Positions 44,908 to 56,469 of a DNA stretch of 64,000 bases are shown here, one piece after another. A program made the translations under genes and the position numbers. Within the stretch, counting starts at the first letter, position 1. Every line of letters begins with the position of its first letter. Source of the stretch: Microglena sp. YARC (Eukaryota; Chlorophyta; Chlorophyceae; Chlamydomonadales; Chlamydomonadaceae); contig CM039465.1 in NCBI GenBank assembly GCA_022414725.1, positions 2,321,214-2,385,213 of the forward strand, read 5' to 3'. The notes beneath the pieces are model-generated. The model saw nothing but the letters and a program-made list of their open reading frames with translations, had not been told where the DNA came from and ran no database searches.

Positions 44908-45937
44908 ACCCGAATGAAAAAAATCTCCAGATTTTTTGAAGAGGGATTAGCCCCATGAAAATGTCCGTTCGTTCGTTCGTCCGTGTGACACCAACCACAT
45001 TTTCAGGTTTTATGAAAAACATAAAAAAATTGAACATTCTATATTTTTGATGAATTACAAGACTTATTTATACCGGACAAATTCTCACCAGAGCACATAT
45101 GAGCATCGCAATTCACGAAAAGGAGCTCAGGTTGGGCCAAAAAGCTACAATTATCGGTTAACAATTTGATTTCAGGGTGTTTTGAGCTAACATTTCAAAT
45201 TTGAATAACTTAAACATGTGCGTACACATAGGTTTGGGAGCAGAATTGCCGTCAAAAATTCGAGGCGAAACATGTAAGCATCACAATGGACGAAACATTC
45301 CCCTAGGGCACTTGTGCTATAATTAGCCCACGGGCCCCACCTCAGGGTCGTGCGTGGGCAGGGGCGGGGCCACCGGGCGGGGGCGGGGCGGGGGCGGGGG
45401 CCACCGGGCGGGGCAAGCCACGCCACCTGCCGCTGGCCAAAAACCCGTTCAGGAGGACGGGACATACCGTTCACGTCCGGGCTGGGCCGAAACATGCAAT
45501 ATCTTGTACAAATCCCGTCAAATCAACCATACACCTGATTGGCCTCATTTTTCTTGCATCAAATTCTTTAAAAAAAAGTCAATCTACATACATGCATTTC
45601 ATTACATTACAGAAACGTTCAATACTGCTTAAAAATCAACAACCCTTCAAAAACTCCCTTTTTCGTCACTTTATAGTTAACAATGCTAAATCATCAATCG
45701 ATTCATTGGAATTCAATTAATTTAATGCCTCCAGGCGCCCTTCAAATTTAATCCTATTCGAATTGATAAAAATTAAAGCAATTACATGCATTCAAATCAC
45801 GTAAATTAAATTAAATGGAAAGGAATAAATCGAATTAAAATAACACAACATTAAATACAATTCAATTTAATTAATATAATACATTGAATTAAGGATTCGA
45901 ATAATTTCATTCGGGACGCACCTCCAGGCGCCCTTAA
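44908..45937. mobile_element. Non-autonomous element X, copy 2
   Basis: Inserted in copia A between codons for HISAD and ECTIGDD, with TGAT at 44,904-44,907 and 45,938-45,941. It starts ACCCGAATGAAAAAAATCTC and ends GGCGCCCTTAA. It carries the same G-rich core (45,355-45,415) as copy 1, plus about 185 bp (45,557-45,740) absent from copy 1. That extra segment ends at a second CCTCCAGGCGCCCTT. No ORF is credible. Its precise empty site makes this the best copy for defining the element's ends. Confidence 0.85.
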
Positions 45938-47886
45938 TGATGAATGCACTATAGGAGATGATGAAGAAGTTTTCCAGGCAGCACTGCAGACAGAATGGAT
46001 CATAGATAGTGCATCACACTTTCATGCAACAAGTAACATCTCCTACCTGCATGACATTCAGGACCTTTCACAGCCTATTAGGCTGCAGCTGGCAGATCAA
46101 GACTCTCCACCTATCTTCTGCAAGCAGATAGGGAAGGCCAAGATCCAGGGCCATGGCAGAGCTCTGATCATCCTGAACAGTGTACTCCTTGCTGACTGCA
46201 ACATGCCCAACATCATTAGCATTAATGCAGCCACCAACCTGTGCCCAGACCTCCAAGTACACCTGTCCAAGAACAAAGCCACCCTCTCCATTACAAGACC
46301 ATCTGGTACCAAACTTCTCCTATCATGCCCCAAAAGGCATGGACTCTACCTCACTCAAACTTCCCCAGTTACCACCAGTAATCTCTCTGTGGGACCTCCC
46401 ACTGCCTACATCATGATGGTTACCAAGACTCCATCACCTCACACTGGCTCTGAGACAGGGCAGTTCCCACCCACTCATGAGACTACCCCCAGTAGAGCTG
46501 ATCAAGACTGCCAGGATCTCCCCTCTACTTCCGAACCATCTGCACCCCACACTGACCCTGAGACAGGGCAGTTCCCACCCACTCATGTGGAGGCAGACCA
46601 AGACCTCCAGGATCTCCCCTCTACTTCTGAACCATCTGCACCCCACACTGACCTTGAGACAGGGCAGTTCCCACCCACTCATGTGGAGGCAGACCAAGAC
46701 CCCCAGGATCTCCCCTCTACTTCTGAACCATCTATCTGCACCCCACACTGACTTTGAGATAGGGCAGTTCCCACCCACTCATGTGGAGGCAGACCAAGAC
46801 CTCCAGGATCCCCCCCCTACCTCTGCAACATCTGCACCCCACATTGACTTTGAGATAGGGCAGTTCCCACCCACTCATGTGGAGGCAGACCAAGACCTCC
46901 AGGACCATCCCCCTCCTTTCTGCCAGTACCATACCCCTCCCGCTGCAGGCAACTTTGAAGAATCTACCAGTGGTACTGACAGTGATGACATGCCAGAGCT
47001 CATCCATCAGGAGGTTCACAAACAGCAGGATGACCCTGGACTAGGAGTAGATGACCCTCCAGACACCACTCCATCTCTTCCACAACAGCTGGACAACCTA
47101 AGCCTACAACAAGCCAGAGCAGAGATGGAACTCCTCAGTGATCAGATCAGGACCAACTATGAAGAATATGATGGCCCCATAGATGGGGACGGACCACTCA
47201 AGCCATCTGATCTGGACACAGCAACCACCTGGGACCAGTGGATACTGAACAACAGGTCACCAGACATTGGACTACCACTGGGAGAAGTCAACCAGAATGT
47301 CAACCACATCCACTTCTTCAACAACTCCAGGCTTAGCCTCACAATATTTGGATGCACCTTACACCACCTGAACAGCAGGCCTGCTTCACCAGCTTTCAAC
47401 ATCAAGCCAAGGCCTCCACTGCCCCAACTCATCACAGCCTTCACCAGCAGGTTCCCTACCCTGCTGACTTCTGAAAAGGAACAGTTCCCACACAGGTCAA
47501 TACACAAGGTGCCATCTGATGCCTATAGCCCCATCATCAAGCACAATAGCAGGCTCCAGCAAATGGTGCAAGCCTACCCCACTGTTTCCACCACAGCCAG
47601 ACCCACTCTACAGTGGGCCATTTGCCTTCAAGCTGCCATGACCAATGCACATGCTCATACACTATCATTCAGACCAAAGATGATCATGGACCCCAAGAGC
47701 TGTGCCCATCCTGGAGGAAAAATGCTGTGTGTCAACCACCTTAGCATGAACTGGAGCCCCATGGACTTCACCTTTATCAACATCCTTACCCCCCCCAGCC
47801 TGGCCCCCAAGTCATTTGACCAGTTCTTTGCCCAGATCTGCCAGCAGCTTGACCTTGATGGCTTCCCCAGCAAGCCAGGCACCTAA
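45938..47886 (+). pseudogene. Copia A protease and novel C-terminal region
   Basis: Begins ECTIGDDEEVFQAALQTE, then the aspartic protease site WIIDSASHFHAT at about 45,992 and a beta-rich protease-like stretch to LLLSCPKRHGLYL. Five 32-residue repeats (46,440-46,920) follow. A frame change at about 46,740 (an extra ATCT) moves the rest to another frame. The last ~300 residues (SLQQARAEMELLSDQIRTNY, FNIKPRPPLPQLITAFTSRF, MNWSPMDFTFINILTPP) end at TAA 47,884-47,886. I do not recognise this region. It is not integrase, RT or RNase H. The end recurs in a second copy at 48,779-49,113, so it belongs to the family rather than being a chance ORF. Confidence 0.7.
46440..46920 (+). repeat. In-frame 96-bp repeats in copia A ORF
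   Basis: Five units, each encoding a variant of ETGQFPPTHVEADQDLQDLP plus STSEPSAPHTD. The units are acidic, Pro-rich and probably disordered, and the copies differ slightly. Confidence 0.93.
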
Positions 47887-48551
47887 TGTAGTTACAAACA
47901 TTGCTCTTCATCTGTTGAATTAGACTTGAACACTCTAGAATTTATTATATTACCTGCCACCTGTACTGCCCCATGTACTTCCACAGGTCCCACCCCCTTC
48001 TAAATTTAGGATTACTCTAGTCTTTTCATGATGTCTGTGCTTTAATTTAGGTTCACCCTAATGTAGCTCACCCAAATTATGGGGGGACTAGTCCAAGACA
48101 TCCTGTCTAAAAACAAATCCTCTAGTCTCGAATCATGCAACTCTCGTAACCAAGGATATCTTCACAAGCCTTAATCAAGCCTGGAATTTCTTTAACAAGC
48201 TTCCCAGCAGCCTCCCTGCTACCTAGCCTGCAGCATATCTGCAGCCCTTTGCAGTATTTAGTCCAGCCCCATAGCAGCCTATCTGCTCTAGCCTGCAGCC
48301 TACCTGCAGTTTCCTAGCACCTTCTCAGCAGCCTCTCTGCTAATTAGCCTGCAGCCTACCTGCAGTTTCCTGACCCTAGCCAGCTACCCCAGAAGACTGA
48401 CATTTCTTTGAAGACCCCTGCTAAAGTGATTTCTCCCTTTCAGCTACTAGAAATTCCTAAAGTCTCCCTAGCTTTTATATTTTAATTTTCTTATGCCCCT
48501 CAGTTCATTCCAGGAATTCTTGAGCTCAAGAATACCTTGAATTGGGGGGGA
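47887..48551 (+). other. Copia A 3' untranslated region and polypurine tract
   Basis: Non-coding, with repeated CTGCAGCCTACCTGCAGTTT and CAGCAGCCTCTCTGC words. It ends TTGAATTGGGGGGGA, the polypurine tract, directly before LTR2. The same sequence precedes LTR3 (60,586-61,000). Confidence 0.85.
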
Positions 48552-48778
48552 TGTTATTGACTGATTTATATATCAGTCTCTGAGTCGGCATAATGCACAC
48601 CGGTACCTTTCCCTCATGGTACCGCGTTGCCTGCCGCCAGGCCGCAGGCTAGCTGTGGCCTGCACGTGACTGCAGTACCCTGCAGTACACATATATATTC
48701 TATATGATTGCGCCTGTTGCGCTTAATAGCATCTTCTCCTCTATCGAGCCTATGCCGTTGTAACAATCTTACATTAAC
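48552..48778 (+). repeat. Diverged copia A LTR (LTR2)
   Basis: Starts TGTTATTGACTGATTTATAT and ends near CTTACATTAAC. It differs from LTR1 and LTR3 at many places (TCCCTCATGGTACCGCG against CTTCCTCCGGGACCTG), while those two are nearly identical, so it belongs to a different insertion of the family. Confidence 0.9.
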
Positions 48779-49113
48779 AGGCTCCAACAGATGGTGCAAG
48801 CCTATCTAACTGTCTCCACCACAGCCAGACCCACTCTACAGTGGGCCATCTGCCTTCACGCTGCCATGACCAGTGCACATGCTTATGCACTATCCTTTCG
48901 ACCGAAGATGATCATGGACCCCAGGAGCTGTGCATATCCTGGAGGAAAAGTGCTGTGTGTCAACCGCCTTAGCATGAACTGGAGTCCCATGGACTTCACG
49001 TTTGTCAATATCCTTGCTCCACCCAGTCTGGCCCCCAAATCGTTTGATGAGTTCTTTGCCCAGGTCTGACACCAGCTTGACCTTGATGGTTTCCCCAGCA
49101 TGCCAGGCACCTA
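48779..49113 (+). pseudogene. Second copy of copia A ORF end
   Basis: Matches 47,549-47,886 at high identity (MVQAYLTVSTTARPTLQWAI against MVQAYPTVSTTARPTLQWAI) but carries a TGA where the other copy has Cys (FFAQV-stop against FFAQICQ). It is followed by 49,114-49,389, matching the 3' UTR, which is then split by the large LINE and resumes at 60,586. Confidence 0.88.
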
Positions 49114-49389
49114 ATAATTACAAACATTGCTACCCATCTGTTGTTTTAGACTTGAACATTCTAGAATTTATTAGATTGCCTGCCACCTGTACTGCCCCAT
49201 GTACTTTCACAGGCTGCTGATTTTAAATTTAGGATTATTCTAGCATCAACATGATGTCTGTTTTTAATTTAGGTTCAACCTATGTAGCTCACCCAAATTA
49301 TGGGGGGACTAGTCCAGCAGACATCCTGCCTAGAACAGATTCTCTAGCCTCAAATCATGCCCTTCTCGTAACCAAGGTTATCTACACCA

Positions 49390-50264
49390 AGTCTATCAAG
49401 TTTATCAAGTCTGGATGCTAGGGACTACACCATTCGAATTTCCCATGTAACCTTCTCGCTACTCATTCTCCTTCTTAGCATTCGCGTAGCGCATTCGCAT
49501 CCTCCTGCGTCTGCGCTACCGAATGATACCACCTGCTCTCTGTTTCGTGCAGTTTTGGTCAACTCTCCCCGAAACTGCAACCAAACAGGAGCTCATGCTT
49601 CCGCAGAGGCGATGCTGCTATCGAAGTGGCTGTCTTCAACATCTGACGCGAGTCGCAGCAATCGCTGTGATCGCAGGGTGATATGCGGTTATTTTGGTCG
49701 GCTGCACCTCTGGGCAGTCGGAAGTATGAATTTCCGGACAGAATGCGCCTCTCCCTGGACTTCCCAACAGGGGGGGATGCAAAGCGCGTATCCCTGGTGA
49801 ATTCTTGATGGTCGCTGCCAGGAGCGAAGGCTCCATGCAATCGAGAAACCTACTAACGAACACTTTCCCCCTCCATGCAGGTACCCAGGACAGCTACCTG
49901 CTTTTTCGAACGCGGACCTTCCCACCGAGCGTCACATTACCCTTCTGAACGCGGACCCGCAGACCGATCGTCATAAACGACTCCTGGCAACTACCACAAA
50001 TACTAAGGCCTCATCACTCGAACAGCTCAAGCGCGACACAACTTGCCCAATCATGTACAAAATTAGCCCCCGTGCCGCACAAGAATTGCATAAGCAAGGA
50101 GAGTCGAAACAAGAAAAGCCGAAGCAGGGTAAGATCCATACTAGCGGCTCTGCGAATATAGAACACCGCCTTGCTACCAATTCCAACCTAACGCGACCAT
50201 GCCAACCTAATGCGATCAGGGCAATGCAGCGAACTCGGAACACCAACCTGCCGCCAGGACCCAC
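49390..50264 (+). other. LINE 5' leader
   Basis: No domain seen. Short open frames exist (50,053-50,268), but none shows a recognisable feature or repeat. Confidence 0.4.
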
Positions 50265-51509
50265 ATGAGACGATTTCTCAACCATGCAACCATGCGACCA
50301 GGTGACCATGCCAACACCCAAAATCTAGATCACCAACTTGCTGTCAATACCCACCTGAAGAGACCATGCCACCTTGCAATCATACCATCGTACGACCCTT
50401 CACACACAGCATGCCCCCACCAAAAAGTCATCATCATAATAAACACCAAGTCTCCCCCCAAAGGAGCACAAGCCTCTCTCCAAAAGAGCACAAGTCTTCC
50501 TCCAAAGAAGCAACAAGCCTCATTACAAACGAGCACAAGTCTTCCTACAAAGAAGCAACAAGCCTCATTACAAACGAGCACAAGTCTTCCTCCAAAGAAG
50601 CAACAAGCCTCATTACAAACGAGCACAAGTCTTCCTACAAAGAAGCAACAAGCCTCATTACAAACGAGCACAAGTCTTCCTACAAAGAAGCAACAAGCCT
50701 CATTACAAACGAGCACAATTCTTCCTACAAAGAAGCAACAAGCCTCATTACAAACGAGCAAGTCTTCCTACAAAGGAGCAACAAGCCTTCCTCCAAAGAA
50801 GCAAAAATCTTCCCCCAAAGAAGTAACAAGCCTTCCCACAAAGAAGCTAAAGCCCCTCTCCCCAAAAGCATCCAGTAGAGTAGGCACCCTGGCCCAATAT
50901 GTACACCATGTGCAACCTAGGTGTGATCAGAGGATGGCCCAAAGACACTCCTGGGTAAATCCATACCTGAGCATGTGCCCTCATGGTGATACCATTTCTA
51001 GTATTTTTCGGTGGTGGCTCACTCCCTTTGCCTCAGACGCATGGGCCCAGGGGCTCATACTATGGAACATTATAATAGCGGGATGGGCATTAATCACCAC
51101 ATGCATCTACCTGACCCTGCCAGACTGCCCCCCCCCTACCCTAAACAGAGCTACTAGACGTAGACAGGGAAGAGGCAGCAAGGCTTTTATCTATAAGGCA
51201 CGGAGATGCTCATGTAAGAAGACGTGGTCCCCTGCCGCCCCCTGCCTCATCATCGGAACCTCCATGCTATTATATTACCTCCCGGTAACCACCTGCTTGT
51301 ATTACCTCATGACTCCCCAGGTCATCACCAGCCTCATACACCTCACCATCCTCACTAGCCTAATTACACCTCAACCCGCTTGCCTGCCCCCTCACCCCAC
51401 CTGTAGAGGAAGGGGTCAGACCTCGCCCCACTCCATACCCCCCTACCCCCGCCCCACCCCTCATACTGGGAACCTCAAGTATTCGACCTCTGCCAGGCCC
51501 ACTCAATGA
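50265..51509 (+). pseudogene. LINE first ORF with hydrophobic segments
   Basis: 414 codons. Residues ~65-200 are Lys/Gln/Ser-rich 15-residue repeats. Then come a His/Cys-containing stretch (HVQPRCDQRMAQRHSWVNPY) and two strongly hydrophobic segments: LILWNIIIAGWALITTCIYL, and a longer one starting PCLIIGTSMLLYYLPVTTCL. The second is followed by a Pro-rich tail. A basic patch (RATRRRQGRGSKAFIYKARR) lies between the hydrophobic segments. It resembles a membrane protein more than a typical LINE ORF1, and I do not recognise it. Near its end the first cysteine-protease-like motif appears in another frame, so the ORF boundary may be wrong by a frame break. Confidence 0.5.
50455..50860 (+). repeat. 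45-bp tandem repeats in LINE ORF1
   Basis: Seven to eight units of AAGCCTCATTACAAACGAGC plus ACAAGTCTTCCTACAAAGAAGCAAC, period 45 bp. Each is open in two frames (QASLQTSTSLPTKKQ and EATSLITNEHKSSYK). Confidence 0.93.
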
Positions 51510-53421
51510 ATAGCCAACTTGGGGGTCCCCAGGCCACCAACAGCCTCCCCCACCCAGCCATCCCCACCAGCCTAAACACATCCAGATCCAACTGCCCACC
51601 CCCCCACCCCACGTGTAGAGGAGGAGACCAACCCCCTCTCCCCCTCCCTCTTCTCCCCTCCCAACCCCACCTCCCATACTGGGAACCCCAAGCATATAAT
51701 TTCTGCCAGTCCCACGCCATAGATACCTACCTAGGAGGTCCGTACATAGAACCCCTAGCTATCCTCGCATACGCTGATCACCTCCACACCAGCCGCCGTA
51801 GAATTAGGGACGAGCACTAAACAACTGGACACGGCCAGGGCAACTTCTCAGTCCCCCTGCTTAGCTCCTTCCTGCATCTACACCACCCCATTGTGGGCAT
51901 CCTCACCCCCCTTACACCCCTGCTCAGCTTCCCCTTCCTAACCATGGACACCGAGAGACATACCCCAAGGGCATCATGCCGGGCAGCACAAAGGAACATA
52001 TATTAGAGCGCCTCCACCCCCACCAGGCATGCATACTCAACTTCAGCACGGTATTGGGCCATGCAGCCACAATCAAACACTTCCAGGGTGAGTGGTACTT
52101 GATAGACTCTCTCAAACACCAACCCATTCTCCTGAACACCCCTCGTAAATGGGCGAGCATCCAGGGCCACACCTATACACTACAGCCAGGACAACCCAAT
52201 GAAGCATGGCTAGATCACAACCCCATCAACCCTATGGAGGAGGACCTCCCGGAGGACCCCATGGAGGACCAAGCCACCACCCCCACCCCCGCCGTACAAA
52301 CAACGCAGACCACCCACCGCACCAATCTCCCATATTGGGAACCCCAAATCGACTCCAACTGCCAAATACACTCCATCAACATTTACCTGGGGTACAAAGC
52401 TCTTGATCTTGACGAAATCCTAGACTTTTCTGTAAAATTAGACACTCATGTGCGCAACTATACGTGCCAACAATGGACCCTAGAAGGGCACTATGACAGT
52501 CTCACTGGTAACTATTCTAGCAATCTTATTAATTTCTACCTTTCTTCCAACAAATCTCACCTTGGCCTCCTTACTAAGCACACCAACCCAAGATACATTC
52601 CCCACCATATTAGCCCCCACACAGAAATCGCAGGGACTTCACTGACCTACTCTGAAGGTATCATGCTGGGCAGCTCACAGATGCAGATCCTACAACGCAT
52701 CCCTACCAACTGCTCTTGCTTCCTCCTACATTATCACTCTGGATATGGACATGCTAAGGCCATTAAGCAACTGGACGGTGAGTGGTGGGATATGAACTCT
52801 GAAGGCCCCTATCCCCTGAAGCCTCCTGACTGGCAACATCTTCAAGGGCACATTTACACCCTTACAGACACATCTGGACTACCCTGCCCTCAACTTTTCC
52901 AGCCTGAAATTTACTATGAACCAAACAACCCAACTCAAACTATCATTATAGACCTACCTACCACTCTTACTCACAATGCTACCGACTCCTCAGACCAGAT
53001 AGTTCTTACAGACCAGATGGATCTTACAGACTCCTCACAACTTCAACAACTTCTCTCAGACCTTCCACACCCTACAGATCACATTCACCCTGCAGATCCT
53101 ACAGAGCCCCCAGCTCCTACAGAAACTGTAGACCTTGTCTCTGATGATGAGGAGCCTCCCAAATCTAAGAAACCTAAAAGAACCTCTACCCGTTGCAACC
53201 CCACTTCCCTCCACTCAAACTCTACACATAAATCACCGACCACCAAAAAAAAACACCCAGGGATACAACTCAACCTCCCAAGACTAACCTTCCTATCCCT
53301 ACTAGACCTGCCATACCCGACAGCAACAAGATGCGCCAGAGCAGGATCTTTGGAGCAGAACCTCCTACCAAGAAACCTACTCCCCCCAGACTCACCACAA
53401 AAACCCTTCCAACGAAAATAA
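51440..53421 (+). pseudogene. LINE cysteine-protease-like region
   Basis: Three times the sequence shows Y-W-E-P-Q-x4-C-Q-x-H: near 51,465 (YWEPQVFDLCQAHSMN), 51,678 (YWEPQAYNFCQSHAID) and 52,332 (YWEPQIDSNCQIHSIN). The second and third are followed by a distal His block (TVLGHAATIKHFQGEWYLID near 52,045, and SGYGHAKAIKQLDGEWWDMN near 52,740). Q-x-C-x2-H-x2-N followed by H and a W-x-x-D/N motif is the layout of papain-fold deubiquitinase-type proteases such as Josephin. Dualen elements are known to encode a cysteine protease. The first copy lacks the distal half. The second copy is split by a TAA at 51,818. The 481-codon frame 51,976-53,421 holds the distal half of copy 2, all of copy 3 and an acidic/basic tail. 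Exact protease family is uncertain. Confidence 0.6.
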
Positions 53422-54914
53422 TTAAAATAACCCACACTACCTCATATCCTGTTCAACAGCAGCAAACTGCACTCTATCTCACTAACATCATCACTTCCAA
53501 CTGCAGAGGCATCTTCTCATCCTGGGAAACACTCTACGACCATATTCGAACTAATGAGCCAGACATTGCTATTCTCACCGAAACAAAACTCACCTCTGAC
53601 AACACAGGTATAATTAATATGATCAAACAAGACCTATCTGACTACCACTTTCATCACAGCAGCAAAACCATTAAGCAAGCTACCAATGCAGACAACATTG
53701 TAACCCGCTCAGCTGGAGTTATCACACTTATAAAAAAGACTCTTACTACACATCCAATTAAACATGAAGTCCCCACTGACATAGCTGGTCATCTCACTCA
53801 TCAAACTATTAACAACACTACCCACATTTTAGGCGTCTACATGCCCTGCAATGACCCTGCCAAAAGAGCCCGAATTTATGAACACATTCACTACATTATA
53901 TCCCAAAACCCCTCTCATCACTATATTGCAGGGGGAGACTGGAATGCAGCCTACTACCTTACTGATAGAAGCAACACAATCAAGCACCTGGAGGACCAGC
54001 CCCACTATCAACACCTTAATAAATATCCAATTCACATTCAACCGTCACCACGTCCCCACACTTACTCAGACAACACTTCCTACAGTAGCAGGATAGATGA
54101 AATCATTCTCATCAACCCCCCAACTGCAACCACGGTGATAGAAACTGCACACCAAATGGGAGACACACTGGACCACTTGACCCTGGAACAACACATTACC
54201 TCCTCTCTCTTTTCCCCTCCTAACCTTGACATACCACCTCACAATCCAACACCTCAACTGCAGCTTCCTCTCAAGCAACAAGACATGGCCAAAGCTAAAG
54301 AAGCCATCTCTAATCAATTTATCCATCAATTCCAGCACAGCCACATTAACATAGATAAAGCCCGGACTATAGCACAAACTTTACTGGGAGAATATAAAAC
54401 ATCTGCACACATTCAATCTATTAGACAAGAACTCAAAGCCACCATACCAGAAGACCTTAACAGCATGACAAATCATCTCATGGTCACTCTTCACCAAGCT
54501 CTCTCCATCATGACTGACACCTGCCCTACCAAGCCTAGTACACCAGGCACCTTCCTGCCAAGACAAACTGCCAAAACCTACAGAAGACTTAACTACCATA
54601 TTAAACACATTAAAGCACTCCGAACAGCTTCCAACCACCTTGACCAACAACAATACATGGAACTTAGAAGCACACCTCACACGGCAGGCACATACTCACC
54701 TACCACTAAAATTAAAATACAACAGCACTTTCAAAATTTACTCCTCTCTGACTATTGTCTCTCCTTAACTGCTGATATTAAACAACGTATTACAGAATTA
54801 CGTCACATGCAGGTTGCACTCAAAGAGGAGAGAGCAACCGCCTCCATTAAGAAATTCCGACGCCGCCTCACTACACAAGCACGACAAACTCACAGGTATA
54901 TTTTTCTCTCCTGA
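53331..54914 (+). pseudogene. LINE APE-type endonuclease domain
   Basis: 527 codons, overlapping the previous frame by 91 bp. Exonuclease-endonuclease-phosphatase fold landmarks are in order: NIITSNCRGI (Asn), AILTETKL (catalytic Glu), LGVYMPCNDP, YIAGGDWNAAY (Asp/Asn pair), SSRIDEIILI and GDTLDHLTL (C-terminal Asp-His). The domain nicks target DNA to prime reverse transcription. The rest (residues ~300-520) is a helical linker leading toward the RT, with Lys/Arg/Gln-rich content. The frame ends 54,914, before the RT, by a frame break. Confidence 0.88.
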
Positions 54915-55078
54915 AAATCACACACACACACCACTGCTCTACTGGACGCATCCACACACACACTCAGCACTAGCACCCAGGGTCTCCTGGAAGTTATGAC
55001 TAAACATATGGGAAAACTCATGTCACCTCCCACTCCACCCATCTCAGATGACTATACACGACACGCCACCCCCCCTCC

Positions 55079-56396
55079 ATGGGAAATACACACAGACAAA
55101 TACCACTTGGAAACTCCAGCCAAAACACTGCCTCTCCCTACACCTTTCTCTCCTCCTCAACCACGTATGCTGACTGTATTAGGAAACTCTCTACCAACAA
55201 AGCCACTGGCCCAGACGGCATACCTAATGAATTACTTATGTGCCTCCCACAGGAAATGCACCTCATCATACACAAACTCATGCAGCTAGTATGGATCCTG
55301 GGAGAAACACCAGACTGCTGGAAAACCTCACACACAGTCATGCTCTACAAAAAATCAGATCCTTGCTAACCTCAAAACTACAGGCCAATAGGCCTTAACA
55401 ATGCTGTAGCCAAACTCTGGACCTCCCTTGTTACTAACACTATTACTACCTACTCTGAAACCAACCACATTCTTAGCGCCTGCCAAGAAGGTTTCAGAAA
55501 AGACAAAAGTACCTATAGACAACTCTTGAACCTACTCCACAACATTGAGGACGCTGCCCTCTTCCACCAGGACCTCTATGCTGCCTACTTCGACTTTAGC
55601 TCTGCTTTTAACATGATTGATCACCAAAAACTTCTCTGCATCATGCACAGCTTGGGTTACACCCACGACACTATAGACACTATTAAAGGAATCTACACAA
55701 ACTCTACTACACATATTCTCCTTAACAATACACCTGGCTCCCCCATCCCCATCACTAGGGGCACCATCCAGGGGGATCCTCTCTCCCCCCTACTCTTCAT
55801 TATCTTTCTAGAACCCCTACACAGATGGCTCCGTTCTGGGGACGAGGATACAGAGCAGCATCCCTACCCTCCAAAACAGCAGATGAACACCACACCAGCA
55901 GCTTGGGGTATGCTGACGACACTGCTGTCCTAACCGGCAGCTCAGAGGACCTTCGCATCCAATGTGGTAAAGTTCAAACTTTTAGCATCTGGTCGGGCAT
56001 TCCTCTTAACGCCACCAAATGTGTGGTCAGTGGCATACTCCACAAATCACACCCCTCTCAACCTACTCACAACACACTCTCAAACAAAGGCTAGATAAAA
56101 TTCCACTAGGAAACTCCTATGCTACCTACCAGCCGCCTGACCAAGCCTACAAATACTTGGGGGTTCACATCTCACTTACCTTAAATTGGAAAACTCAACT
56201 CCACTCTACTATTGAAACCATTCACAATAAAGGGCTGAGTATCCTCACCAAAGCTAAAAACAGGGCAACCCCCACCCAATGCTTACGAATAATTTCACAA
56301 TGTGTCAGAGCAGCTATTAAATACCCCATGATAGTAGCTCCCTTCTCACTAACCGACATTCACGTCATTGACAGAGCAGTATTAAAAAACAGTTAA
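55079..56396 (+). pseudogene. LINE reverse transcriptase, broken
   Basis: Conserved RT blocks are present over three frames: KATGPDGIPNELL, WKTSHTVMLYKKSD, then an in-frame TAA at 55,367 before QNYRPIGLNNAVAK, EGFRKDKSTYRQL, LYAAYFDFSSAFNMIDHQKL (catalytic Asp), TRGTIQGDPLSPLLF, and in another frame LGYADDTAVL (catalytic YADD) and SGIPLNATKC. A third frame continues as the thumb (YKYLGVHISLTLNWKTQLHS). Two frame shifts and one nonsense codon interrupt it. Confidence 0.9.
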
Positions 56397-56469
56397 ACTC
56401 TGTTGCTCCCTTCCCAGATCTTTTCCGACAAGAGCACTCCACCTCCCTAAAACAGAGGCAGGACTAGGG

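Noticed and set aside
48614..48799. Small ORF across LTR2
   Set aside because: It lies in LTR sequence shared by three copies and is not open in all.
50455..50860. CRISPR-like array
   Set aside because: Contiguous 45-bp tandem units without spacers, inside a LINE ORF.
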